From Strigops habroptila (taxonomy: Eukaryota > Chordata > Aves > Psittaciformes > Psittacidae): 64,000 nt of DNA. The notes beneath the pieces are model-generated. The model did not search any database, was not told the DNA's origin, and saw only the letters and a program-made list of their open reading frames with translations. Where the stretch lies: assembly GCF_004027225.2 (NCBI RefSeq), contig NC_044298.2:1055922-1119921 (forward strand), in the 5' to 3' direction. A program made the position numbers and the translations under genes. Positions 48,245 through 58,319 of the stretch are shown in pieces; positions within the stretch are counted from its first letter, which is position 1; each line of letters opens with the position of its first letter.

Positions 48245-51200
48245 TCAGTCGTTGGTCTCGGGGTCTGTCTGAGCCATGTAAGCATCCAGCTCGGCGTCGA
48301 GGTGTCCTTTCGTTTTAGACATGTAGGCATCCAACTGGTTGTCCAGCTGCTCCTTGGTCAGCGCCGGCCGTGCCGATCCTCTGCCTCGGCCCCGGCCTCT
48401 GCCGCGGCCTCCGAAGCCGCCCCGGCCCCGGCCAGCCATGCCACGACCTTGTGGTGAGACAAGACAATGGTTACACCGAGCACCGGCTCCGGGCTTGCCA
48501 CGGCAGAGGCTCTGGAAATCCAAATGCCTGATCCCAGCTCCAACACCCACCTCCCCTGCTGGTGCTCCACTGCCACCTCTGCGCTTCTCTCCTGCCCCAC
48601 AGGCCTCTGGCTCAGGCGGAAGCTTTTGGTGGCCAAGCAGCAACAGCATCACCCATGATAAGCCTGTTTTGCCTTGAAATCCAGAGGTTTTCAGCCTACA
48701 GATGTAGGATACCCAGGAGGCCAAACGTGTGAGGCTAAAGCTGCAAGCCAAAGCTGTGCAGGGATCAGCTCCTAGTAACTGTCTGCTCCTGCAGACACGG
48801 AGCCAATCCCAAAGGACCATGAGAGCACATCTGGCTGCTGTTCTACCCAAACATCTGTCTGAAACATGAACCACCGAGCACCAACAGCTGCCTCCTTATC
48901 TCCTCCTGCTTCACGCTTCTCTGTGTGTTGAAGATGAGAGTTCATTTACCCAAATTGATTCAGTTCCAGCTGCTGAATCCGAGTTTATTTTGCAGGGTTC
49001 AGACTTTCTCCTCTGCTCATTCTCCCCTGACGGATGATTTAAGGGTCTCCTGGTCTACACAGGCTCTGTATCATGTCCTTCAGCATGAGGAGACAGCGTA
49101 GTCTTCCTCACTAAGAGTACTTGCTGCCTCCCGCCTGTTCCAACCCATGGGCACAACCTCAGCAGCCACCCCCAGAGCCCCTCTTGGAACACTGGCCCAG
49201 TCAGGGAGCTCCACTGGGTGTTTTGGGAATTGAAGCCTTCATTTAGCACTATGCTGTGCATGGATTCAACAGAGAGGTTTGGGGCTGTACCACTCGTGTG
49301 TTCTAGCCTTAAACAGGAGAAAGAATCACAGCTCCCTGCGTGTTATTACCCCTGTGAGCACTAACCTCTGCCTCCGAGTCCTCCCCGGCCCATCGCGCCT
49401 CGGCCCAGACCTCCTCTTCCAGGGCCACCACGGCCTCGAAGGCCCCCTCTCCTCAGGCCCATCCTGGGGGATATCCCTCGTCCTCCACGAAGCAGGCTCT
49501 GACCTTTGAGAGAGGGAATTCCAAGTGGAACACAATCAGTTTTCAGACAGAATCATGCTGTCAAGAACATCCCTAATGACAGCCCAGCAGCTCCGGTGCC
49601 GCATGGATTGGGATCTGACCTCGGAGCGGGATTCCTCCTCGCAGCAGAGCTCTGGCTCCCCGGCCTCCACGCATGGCTCCCCGTGGCAAACCCCTCTGCC
49701 CCATGGCCAATCCTCTTCCCCCCATGGCTCCACGAGCGAGGGGCCCCGCTGGTCGGCCCAACCGAGCCTGGATGTTGCTTTTCCCGAGGCGTTGCTTCAA
49801 GCTCTTCTGGAATAAAAGATGTGTAAGAAAGGGGGGGGGGGAAAAGTCATGCAGCAATCTAGGACTTGCCCCACAAACAGCAGAGTCATCACCCATCAGT
49901 ACAACGGGGGTGTTGCTCTGGGGTATTTTACTGCAAGGAAACCAGAGGGTTACCAGCTCTCTGCAATATATAATCAAGTGTCAAAGGCAGACAATCAAAT
50001 TTGGTCTGGGAGGGAGAAGTGGTGAAGGGCAGAGAGCAAAGACCTGTGTCTGTCCAGAGACAACGTTTGCAAGGAAGCATTTTACTCTCTGGTTTTAGCA
50101 GTGCTGCTCAGTCCCAAGCCAGGCAGCTCCTTCACCCACAGGCAGCCCCCTGCTCCCTTCTGCTGCAAGGAGACAGTCCAAGCAGATCCCTGCTGCACAG
50201 ACCCAGCCTCCCTCCATGGAGTGAGGGACATCTGTGCAGCCACACACCGTGGGTATCATTGCCAGTGGCCTATGCCCCCATCCTGGCTTCCATCCAAAGG
50301 CAACAGCTAGGAAAAGCATCCACTTTTCCATGTATACCACAAGAAGAAAACTATACCGAAGAGATTTACCCTCACCAGAACAGCAGCAGAACAGTCATCA
50401 CTGCGTATATGGCTTTTGAAGTGGGTTCTTCACCAGAATCCATTGCACGGAGCTCCTGCTCCCAAATGCTCACACAGAAGGGCTGCAGACACGGCTCAAC
50501 TCCTCACCAAGCTGGGCTTTACATCCCACTTTAGATAGTCATTCATTTTCCCAGCAGCCTAAACCAGGAGCCTCTCTCCTGTGCCCAGCCTCACCAGCAG
50601 AAAGGAAAGAGAAAGCATATGGGTATGTTCCACATCCAACTACTCCTCGATGTCACTTACCATCAGAGCTTAAAGTTAAGCTGCTGGACTTTGGGCTGAA
50701 ACAGCCCCAAGAGGGTTGGCCCTTCTGCTCTGCCCCACAGCACCTTGGTCTGCTCCAGCTACTAAGTAAAGGCACGTCCAGCAGCAGTCAGTATAAATGG
50801 GTTTGCATTAAAAACACAACACAGGAGGTTTAGTTAAACACTTCTGCACTCAGCTGCAAGCCACAAACCCAGGAATCTCACACAAGCAGTGCTCCGCGGA
50901 AGTCCTTGGACCCTTAGAATGGTCCCGTCCAAGAGGACCCACATCCCAAAGGATCAGAAAAGCTCCTGGTGATACCCTGCCCAGCACTTGTGAAAATCCA
51001 ATCGCCACATCAACTTCCAGAGCCCAACTTCAAAGAGCAAGACAACAGAATCCAGGTTCCCAAATCCCCCCATGGCCCTCCCTTTAATTCCAGAAACCCA
51101 CGGAAGTACATCTCTGCTGAACATAGGAATCAAACGGGTTTAGGACCTAAGCCAAAGGATCAATTCTTCCCTGATCCACTTCAGCACAAACTTCACCCTT

Positions 51201-54200
51201 TCAATCCAGTTTCACTTATCACTTGTGAGATTCTGAACTTTCCAAACACGCTAGTTTTTCCTGCAGCCCTTTCCAGAGCTGCTGTTTCCAGGCTCTGCGA
51301 GGCTGCCTGGCACCACAGCCTGTCCTGACAACAGGAGCCTCAAGAGATCTTAAGTAGCAGCTGCATTCCTCTTTATCAGAGCGAGCCCTGAATGTGGCAG
51401 GTTGAAGAATTCCAGCTATGTGGGGAGGCAGCTCAGCTGAGACATTTCCAAGGCTTCTTCCTCATGTGGGAGAGAACACACAGAATTCTGTGGAACTGAT
51501 TCTGCAGTCCAGCCATGCAGTGCTGCTGTTTGAGCTCGCTGCAGAGCTGAGGCACTACCCCACAGGCCTCAATGTCACAGAATTACACTGGTTTGGGTTG
51601 AAGGGAGCTTAAAGCTCCTCCAGCTCCCCACGGGCAGGGACATCCTCCACGAGAGCAGGTTGCTCCAAGCCCCTGTGTCCAACCTGGCCTTGAACACTGC
51701 CAGGGATGGGGCAGCCACAGCTTCTCTGGGCACCCTGTGCCAGCACCTCAGCACCCTCACAGGGAAGAGCTTCTGCCTCAGAGCTCATCTCAATCTCCCC
51801 TCTGGCAGGTTAAAGCCATTCCCCTTGGCCTGTCCCTACAGGCCCTTGTCCAAAGCCCCTCTCCAGGTTTCCTGGAGCCCCTTCAGGCACTGGAGCTGCT
51901 CTAAGGTGTCCCCTTCAGGAGCCTTCTCTTCTCCAGGCTGCCCCAGCCCAGCTCTCTCAGCCTGGCTCCAGAGCAGAGCTGCTCCAGCCCTCGCAGCAGC
52001 TCCGGGGCCTCCTCTGCCGTGTTCCAACAGCCCCACATCCTTCAGTGTTGTGCCCTACACATCCTCTTTACGCTTCTCTTCCCAGCCACCCCCTTTGCAC
52101 AAGCTTTAACACTTGCCAAACCCCTACAAGGAGCAAGCCCTGCACAAACAGCTCTTCTGGCTGTTATGGTGGTTTCTGCTGTAGGGAGATCTTGCCCCCC
52201 TGCCCCTTCTCTACATCCAGAGTTAGGGAAAAGGGCACTGACTGCACAGAGAAATGAGGATATAGCAAGCGTGCTCAGGTCTTCTGCAGTACTGCCAGAG
52301 GAACATACCATAATGTGTAGTACTCATCACTGAAAAGTGAAATGCTCCTCTTTATCTAAGGAGAATGCACCCCTGTGCCTTAAATCCAGGCCTGCATTCT
52401 AGCACTCATCCCCAAACCAGTTTGTTCCTCTGCTCCTCGCAGCCAGCGCCTATCAAGGGAGTGCACCAGGAGAGGATGGAGCTGGGGATGGGAGCAACCA
52501 GCCTCAACTGGCCAGTAAGAACTGGAAAGGACCCGCAGCAGTTGGAGCTGCAGCTGGATTGTGAGGTGAAGTACTCGCAGATCCAGAAACCCACAATGAG
52601 AACACTGCTCTGAAAAAACAGAGAGGAGACATGAACATCCAGCCCAAAACACCCCCAACACCAAGCAGTGACTTACAAAGCATTACTTATCGCAAGTAAA
52701 AAGTGGAATTTCCTGCAAGTCCCTTCCAGGTCTCCCGGTTGGAACTTCCAGGAGCATTTTCCCCAATCCACCACTATCCTGAAAGCCACGTGCTGGTGCC
52801 AGGCACGAAGAGGCTGCCCCAGGACCCGTCGCTGTCTCTCACCTGTTTGAGCTTCAAAGCAGCCTGCACAGAAGGTCTGTTCTCCATCTGCTGGGCCAGT
52901 CTTCTGTTTCTGGCACTGGCTAGCTGCTGCTGCTGCTGCATGGTAGCCCGAATATTCACTGGCATCGGCTGTTTGTTCTTCAGCATGTTAGTAAAGCTTC
53001 AAGGTCGAATAAAATGGGTGTTTAAAGAAAGCTTTTATTACATACATTTATTGGCATTTCATGGTTCTCAAGATCGGATCTCCAGATCCCATGAACCTTA
53101 TGTAAAGAGTGGTACTTAGGTCACGGCATATGGGATTAGGTATTCCTTGTTTTCCACAAGTGTGCAAGAACTGGAAACTCAGAAATGATGTTGCATATTA
53201 ATTGAGAAGTGAGAAAGCTTTAGGTTACTGAGGTTGGAAATGGCAGAAGGAATGAAAACAAGCAATAAGCAGAGATGGTCGTGACAGATGGGAGAGGACA
53301 TCACAGGAACAGAAAAGCAAAGTGAAATCTGACTGCAAAAGCCAAATTCGCCCTCAAAGAGCTGAGAAAAGGGGTTAAAAACTCAGTGCCAAAAGGCAGC
53401 TTAACAAAAGACATCACCCTGAGGACAGTCTGGTGGCCTCTGGTGCCCCATAGGACAGATGCCACCACCCAAGTGTGTTTGCTTAGAGAAACAGTTCACT
53501 TGGCAATTTCTTTGGTGCACACAGGATCTCCTCTTTATGATGACACAGGAGCAGCAAGATGGCAAGCTTCCTTAGGAGCAGCCCATCTGCATTCTGCTGG
53601 GTCCTGGGGGCTACAAGGCTGTGAAAGAAAACACTGCCAGATGAGGAATATGGACTGACCAAACCAAAACGGGCCAGCGAGGCCTCCCCTGCCCTGCCCC
53701 TCATCTTCCCTAGGGTAACTCTGAGCACCAGTTTGGGCTCCGCATCCAGCTCCCTGCTGCTGGAGCAGGGGCAGCACAAACGTGGCTCTGATTATCCCTG
53801 GCTGCATGATACCAACACAGATAATCCAAGAGTGGTTAGTAAGAAAGTGAAACAGAACTGCATTGCTGTTAGTCACCACCGTAGAACTGCACAAGCTCAA
53901 TGGCATGGAAAAAACCAGAAGAATACTCAACAGAAGAAATAAAGCAATCAAAGAAAAAGAGAGAGAAAGAGATGGAGATGAAGCAAAGCATTTGCCTCTT
54001 ACAAGGCCCAGAACGTTGTTAAAGGGCCTTTGGGCTTGTTCAGTGGCCTGCTGCATGCCTCTTACAGGCGAGACCACATGCATGTGTGTCTGCCTTGGAC
54101 AAAGCAGCAAGCCTCCTGCAGCTTGGGTAACATGCTACCGTGCTGCAGCGCCGACTAGATAAATGTAAAAAACATGTGGAAGAAAAAAAGGGAGGGTGTG

Positions 54201-54535
54201 AGGTTTCTCTCTTGGGTTATAACACATCCCACCAGATTTACGTGTTGCATGGTTTAACGTTAACTGCTATGGATAAAAGTGCTCCAAGACACTTGCCCTT
54301 TTAACCTTGGGTACCACATCTGTTGCAGTTTAAGACAGAGGTGCATAGCCATCTGCTTGCTTTAGTGAGGTTAAAAGAGGGCAGAAACCACGTTGGTTTT
54401 TTGGACACTGGGCAGTGATAACTAAGGAAAACGATTTCTTATGAGCTGAAGCTGCTGTTGGCTTCCTCACCGCTCGTTCAGAGACATCTTGGTGGTGCTC
54501 TTTAGCACAACCTTCGGTGCTGACTGTGCAGCCAT
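48245..54535 (-). CDS. CHTOP: Chromatin target of PRMT1 (FOP/SRAG), complete
   Basis: CHTOP is a nuclear RNA-binding partner of the TREX mRNA-export complex and a substrate and targeting factor for PRMT1 and PRMT5. Coding exons: 54471-54535, 52843-52996, 49620-49803, 49366-49503, 48245-48447; 744 nt, 247 codons plus stop. Exon 2 starts in its 5' UTR at 54552, and a noncoding exon 1 ends at 55641. The N-terminus [20 protein letters not shown] leads to [15 protein letters not shown], then a glutamine run, [11 protein letters not shown], a central Gly/Arg-rich methylation region ([30 protein letters not shown]) and the C-terminal [17 protein letters not shown] and [10 protein letters not shown]. 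The acceptor of the third coding exon is a CAGAAG tandem (starts 49806 or 49803), adding or dropping one Lys; the longer form has the human length, 248. Confidence 0.97.
49830..51580. other. CHTOP intron 3 distal part, nothing recognised
   Basis: Unique sequence, less GC-rich than the flanking genes. No exon with matching CHTOP phase and no repeat family was seen. Confidence 0.5.
51590..52285 (-). mobile_element. CR1 LINE with extra shared flank, copy 1
   Basis: CR1 3' sequence from ggtttgggttgaagggagct to about 52015, followed by about 270 bp (ttccaacagccccacatcct ... gaggatatagcaagcgtgct) that also occurs, nearly identical, after the CR1 at 56 kb. It lies in CHTOP intron 3. Confidence 0.8.
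53000..54465. other. CHTOP intron 2, nothing recognised
   Basis: AT-richer unique intron sequence with an A/G-rich stretch at 53920-53980 (agagagaaagagatggagat). No feature is supported. Confidence 0.5.
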
Positions 54536-55640
54536 CTTCAGCTCAAGAGAATCTGCAAAACAGGAGAACCAGCTTCAACAAACAGCACCGGGATCTCACA
54601 CTGACTCCACATTAAATAGCCACATTCTGGCTGCTTTGGGGCGGGGGGAGAATCAAGAACGGGGAAGGTAACGTATTCTATTAATGCATTTTCTAGTAGT
54701 AAACCCGTGATATAGTGGGTTTAATACATCACTAAGTCAAACTAACTCAAATGGTACCATTGGCAGGGGCAATGCTGCAAAAGTCACCCCCCAGCCATCA
54801 AAACAGCACCTAAATGCCTTGTTTAGTAGAGAATCCAGTGCACTGCCACACTCCCTAAGCTCTTAGTACCAAGATGGAAACCCCAGCTTGTTTTAAGCCA
54901 GGTATCGTATCCTCAGCAATAAAACTCCAATATTACCCCACAGAAGTCCCAAATAGTTTAAAAACCATTAAGGTTCCAGCCTCCCTTTGTGACTGCCGCC
55001 ACTTGGGACAGAGTTAAACTGTAAGTGGGGGGTGTTTTAGTACCTAATGCTGCTCTAATGCGGCTCCCCAACACAAGAGCTGCCCATGAGAGCAGCGAAG
55101 GGATTTAAACGGAGCTCCTGCAGCACAGCTCCAGCCCGAGTGCTTTGCCAGTGATGAATACCCCTGCAACGTGCTAAGCTCAAACCCTACAACTATGCAG
55201 ATGGATTTGCCCTGTTTATTATTAACGATTAGAGTCAAATTTAACTGCGGAAAGCACTCGCCCTCCAAGTACCTTGAACGAAACGCTCTCTTTACCAAGT
55301 TTTAGCGTAGATCAGTTAGAAACGGAGCCAACGGGCAGCCGCAAGCCACTTTTTAATTAAAAGTGGGTTTTAAGAGCATTTTTAAACCCCTGAACAACGC
55401 AGACCAGCTCCCGGGGGCCGGGAGAAAGGCGAGGCCTGGGCTGGGCCGGCAACCGAGCCCTCCAAGCCGGGGGCAGAAAGCCCGGCCCTGCGTGCACACA
55501 GCCGGAGCAAGGGCAACCACCTCCCGCCATGAGGACAAGGACCAACTTCCCCCCCCACCCCGCCGCGGCCTCCCCTGCGGAGCCGGCCTCCCTCCCTCCC
55601 CGCCCCGCCGCAGCCCTCGGGCAGGACCAGGCGCTCTCAC

Positions 55641-55810
55641 CGAAGCAGACGGTCGCCAGGTCCTCGGTAGCGGTGGCTGCGGGTGGCGCGGGGCAGACTC
55701 AGCGCCCTCCGCCCGCTCCCGCCGCACTCGAACGGCCGCGACAAAATGGCGGCGGTACCACAGAGCACCCCCCGCCTCCCTCCACCGGCCAAAATGGCGG
55801 CGGCGCGCAA
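55641..55810 (-). promoter_or_regulatory. CHTOP CpG promoter and noncoding exon 1 with YY1 motifs
   Basis: A CpG-dense stretch holds two aaaatggcgg elements (55743 and 55791), the canonical YY1 core-promoter motif, here on the plus strand. A clean donor (minus TTCG|GTGAGAGC) ends a noncoding exon at 55641. A CCAAT box (tattggttg reversed) occurs farther upstream at about 55890. Confidence 0.7.
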
Positions 55811-55984
55811 AGAGCAGGGGCGGAGCCAGGCGCGTCACTACGGCCTCTGCTATTGGGCGGGGAGCGGTGGCGCAGCGGGTATCCCGCGCGGCTATTGGTT
55901 GCTGCCGGGCGGGGGTCCCTCAGGCGGGCGGTGGCGGCGGGAGCGCGGGTCCCTCCCGTCCTGGGTGATGGGATGGAATGGAAT

Positions 55985-56655
55985 GGGATGGGATGGGGTG
56001 AAATGAGCATAAAGCTCATCCAGTTCCACGGTCAGGGACACCTTCCACTGGAGCAGGTTGCTCCAAGCCCCTGTGTCCAACACTGCGAGGGATGGTTCAT
56101 CCAACCCTTCTCCATTCAACCCATCCCAGTGTCCCACCACCCTCGCAGGGAAGAACTTCTGCCCAAGAGCTCATCTCAATCTCCCCTCTGGCAGCTTAAA
56201 GCCATTCCCCTTGTCCTGTCCCTTGTCCAAAGCCCCTCTCCAGGTTTCCTGGAGCCCCTTTAGGCACTGGAGCTGCTCTAAGGTCTCCCCTTCAGGAGCC
56301 TTCTCTTCTCCAGGCTGCCCCAGCCCAGCTCTCTCAGCCTGGCTCCATGGCAGAGCTGCTCCAGCCCTCGCAGCAGCTCCGGAGCCTCCTCTGCCTTGTT
56401 CCAACAGCCCCACATCCTTCAGTGTTGTGCCCTACACATCCTCTTTACGCTTCTCTTCCCAGCCACCCCCTTTGAACAAGCTTTAACACTTGCCAAACCC
56501 CTACAAGGAGCAAGCCCTGCACAAACAGCTCTTCTGGCTGTTATGGTGGTTTCTGCTGTAGGGAGATCTTGCCGCCCTGCCCCTTCTCTACGTCCAGAGT
56601 TAGGGAGAAGCGCGCTGACTGCAGCAATGAGGATATAGCAAGTGTGCTCTGGATC
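55985..56655 (-). mobile_element. CR1 LINE with extra shared flank, copy 2
   Basis: CR1 from ggggtgaaatgagcataaag to about 56395, then the same roughly 260 bp tail as copy 1 (ttccaacagccccacatcct ... gaggatatagcaagtgtgct). Upstream of the CHTOP promoter. Confidence 0.8.
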
Positions 56656-57133
56656 GTTTCTCCTCCCATCCTACCTCCGGGATTACCCCCGCGCTCAGCC
56701 CGAGCCCCGTGCGCAGCAGCGGGTCCAGCCCCAGCCGCGGCAGACGATGGCGCTGGCGGCCCTGCGCGGGGCTCAGCGCGGGGGCCGCTGGCTGCGGTCC
56801 CGCTGGGCGAGCAGATAAGAACCGGTTCCTCCAGCCCCATGGGGCGCGGTGCCCGCGACCTGCCCCAGCCTGTGGCTGCCCCCCCTCCCCACCCCGGACC
56901 CTCATAGCCCCATAGTGCCCCCCTCCCGGGTCCTGCACCCTGCATGGGTGAGACCCTATGGGGCTGCGACCCAGCTCCGGGGCAGGGTGGGGACCGGGAT
57001 GTTCTCAGGCACAGGGTGGCTTTTCCCTGTGACCCCATAGCTTAGGAAGGGAATGCTCCCGGTATCCCCAAGGGCACCAGGAAGGGGACACCCTGGAAGT
57101 GAAGGAGCTGACAGCACTGGCTGGGTCGGTGCC

Positions 57134-57139
57134 TTTATT
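57134..57139 (-). terminator. S100A1 poly(A) signal AATAAA
   Basis: Plus-strand tttatt gives minus-strand AATAAA 105 nt downstream of the S100A1 stop codon. Confidence 0.8.
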
Positions 57140-57243
57140 ATGGAGCTGGATCCCAGTGGGATGCCCTGTGCTGGGAAGCGGAGGGTGAGCTGAGGGGGGG
57201 GGGGGGGGCTCTGCGCTTTGGGGGTGCTCAGCCGGGATGGGGG

Positions 57244-57621
57244 TCAGGCGTTCTCCCAGAAGAAGGTGTTGCAGGCCACGGTGAGGGCGGCCACCAGGAC
57301 CACGTACTCCTGGAAGTCCACCTCCCCGTCGCCGTTCTCATCCAGGTCCTGCATGATCTTCTCCACGGCACCCGTGTCCTTCTGGGTCTGCGTTTGGGGG
57401 GGCGACAGGGTGAGCGTTGGATGCCCCATAGCACAGAGGGGAAAGAGGGGACCCCCCCTTGCACCCCACCACATCCCTACCTCCAGGAAGCAGCCCAGCT
57501 CGCTCTGCAGCAGCTCCTTCAGCTCCTTCTTGCTCAGCTTGTACTTGTCCCCTTCTTTGCCCGAGTAGTGATGGAAGACATTGATGAGCGTCTCCATGGC
57601 CCCTTCCAGCTGCGATGCCAT
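57244..57621 (-). CDS. S100A1: S100 calcium-binding protein A1
   Basis: A dimeric EF-hand protein of heart and muscle that binds calcium and regulates SERCA and ryanodine receptors. Two coding exons, 57481-57621 and 57244-57387, give 94 codons plus stop, the human length. The first half has the S100 pseudo-EF hand (HHYSGKEGDKYKLSKKELKE) and the second the canonical EF hand DENGDGEVDFQEYVVLVAAL, with the S100A1 C-terminus CNTFFWEN. The intron between the EF hands sits at the family position. A noncoding exon 1 ends at 57848 with a good donor, and a TATA-like box lies upstream. It is divergent from S100A13, as expected for this cluster. Confidence 0.97.
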   Translation of the reverse strand: MASQLEGAMETLINVFHHYSGKEGDKYKLSKKELKELLQSELGCFLEVGMWWGARGGPLFPLCAMGHPTLTLSPPQTQTQKDTGAVEKIMQDLDENGDGEVDFQEYVVLVAALTVACNTFFWENA

Positions 57622-57907
57622 GGCTCCGGCTGCGGGGAGGCACCCACCGTGTTATGGGGGGCACCCACCAGCTCCCCCCTTTACCATGTGGGGCAGCCCC
57701 GACGTCGCATCCACCATCATGTGCCGTGGGCTTCACTACTGGGCAGAGCCGGCTGTGAGGGGCACCCCATGGGGCTGGATATGGGGGGGTCCCCACTTCC
57801 TGCCCCCTCGCAGGGCTCCCATATCCCACCCATGGACCCGGGCTCACCTGAGCTCCGCGCTGCCCGCCCGCTGCTCCGAGTGCACCGGGCTGGGCTAACC
57901 GGGGCCG

Positions 57908-57914
57908 TTAAATA
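57908..57914 (-). promoter_or_regulatory. S100A1 TATA-like box (TATTTAA)
   Basis: Minus strand reads CTTATTTAACGG about 25 nt before the likely start of noncoding exon 1, whose donor (GCTCAG|GTGAGC) is at 57848. Confidence 0.65.
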
Positions 57915-58197
57915 AGCTCCAGGCCCCCTCCCTGCGGGAGGATCCGATACCGGGGCTGGACAGTCCGGCTGGCACCGCCGGGCCCCCCTCGCGGGGGCCG
58001 GGATACGGGGAGCCCGGATCCACAGTGCTCCGGTGGCCTGTTCACCCCACACCGGCCCAGGGTGCTGCAGAGGAGCGCTTCCAGCCCCATTAGTGCTTAT
58101 GGGGTGGTGATGTTGAGTCACTTTGGGGGTGTTTGGGTCTCGCTTCTTGCTTCACCATGGCTGAGGCTGTGCCTTATGGGGCAGCGGGGCCATAGAG

Positions 58198-58310
58198 TCA
58201 TAGAACCATGGAATGGGTTGGAAGGGGCCTTAAAGCTCATCTAAAGCCATGGGAAGAGACACCTTCCATAGACCAGGTTGCTCCAACCTGGCCTTGGATG
58301 CCCCAGCGCT
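58198..58310 (-). mobile_element. CR1 LINE 3' fragment
   Basis: tcatagaaccatggaatggg ... gccttaaagctcatctaaag ... gttgctccaacctggccttg, upstream of S100A1. Confidence 0.88.
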
Positions 58311-58319
58311 GGGTGGGAT

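Noticed and set aside
55985-56486. Open frames with phrases such as [13 protein letters not shown] that recur across the window
   Set aside because: These are translations of the CR1 3' untranslated-type region, seen at every CR1 copy.
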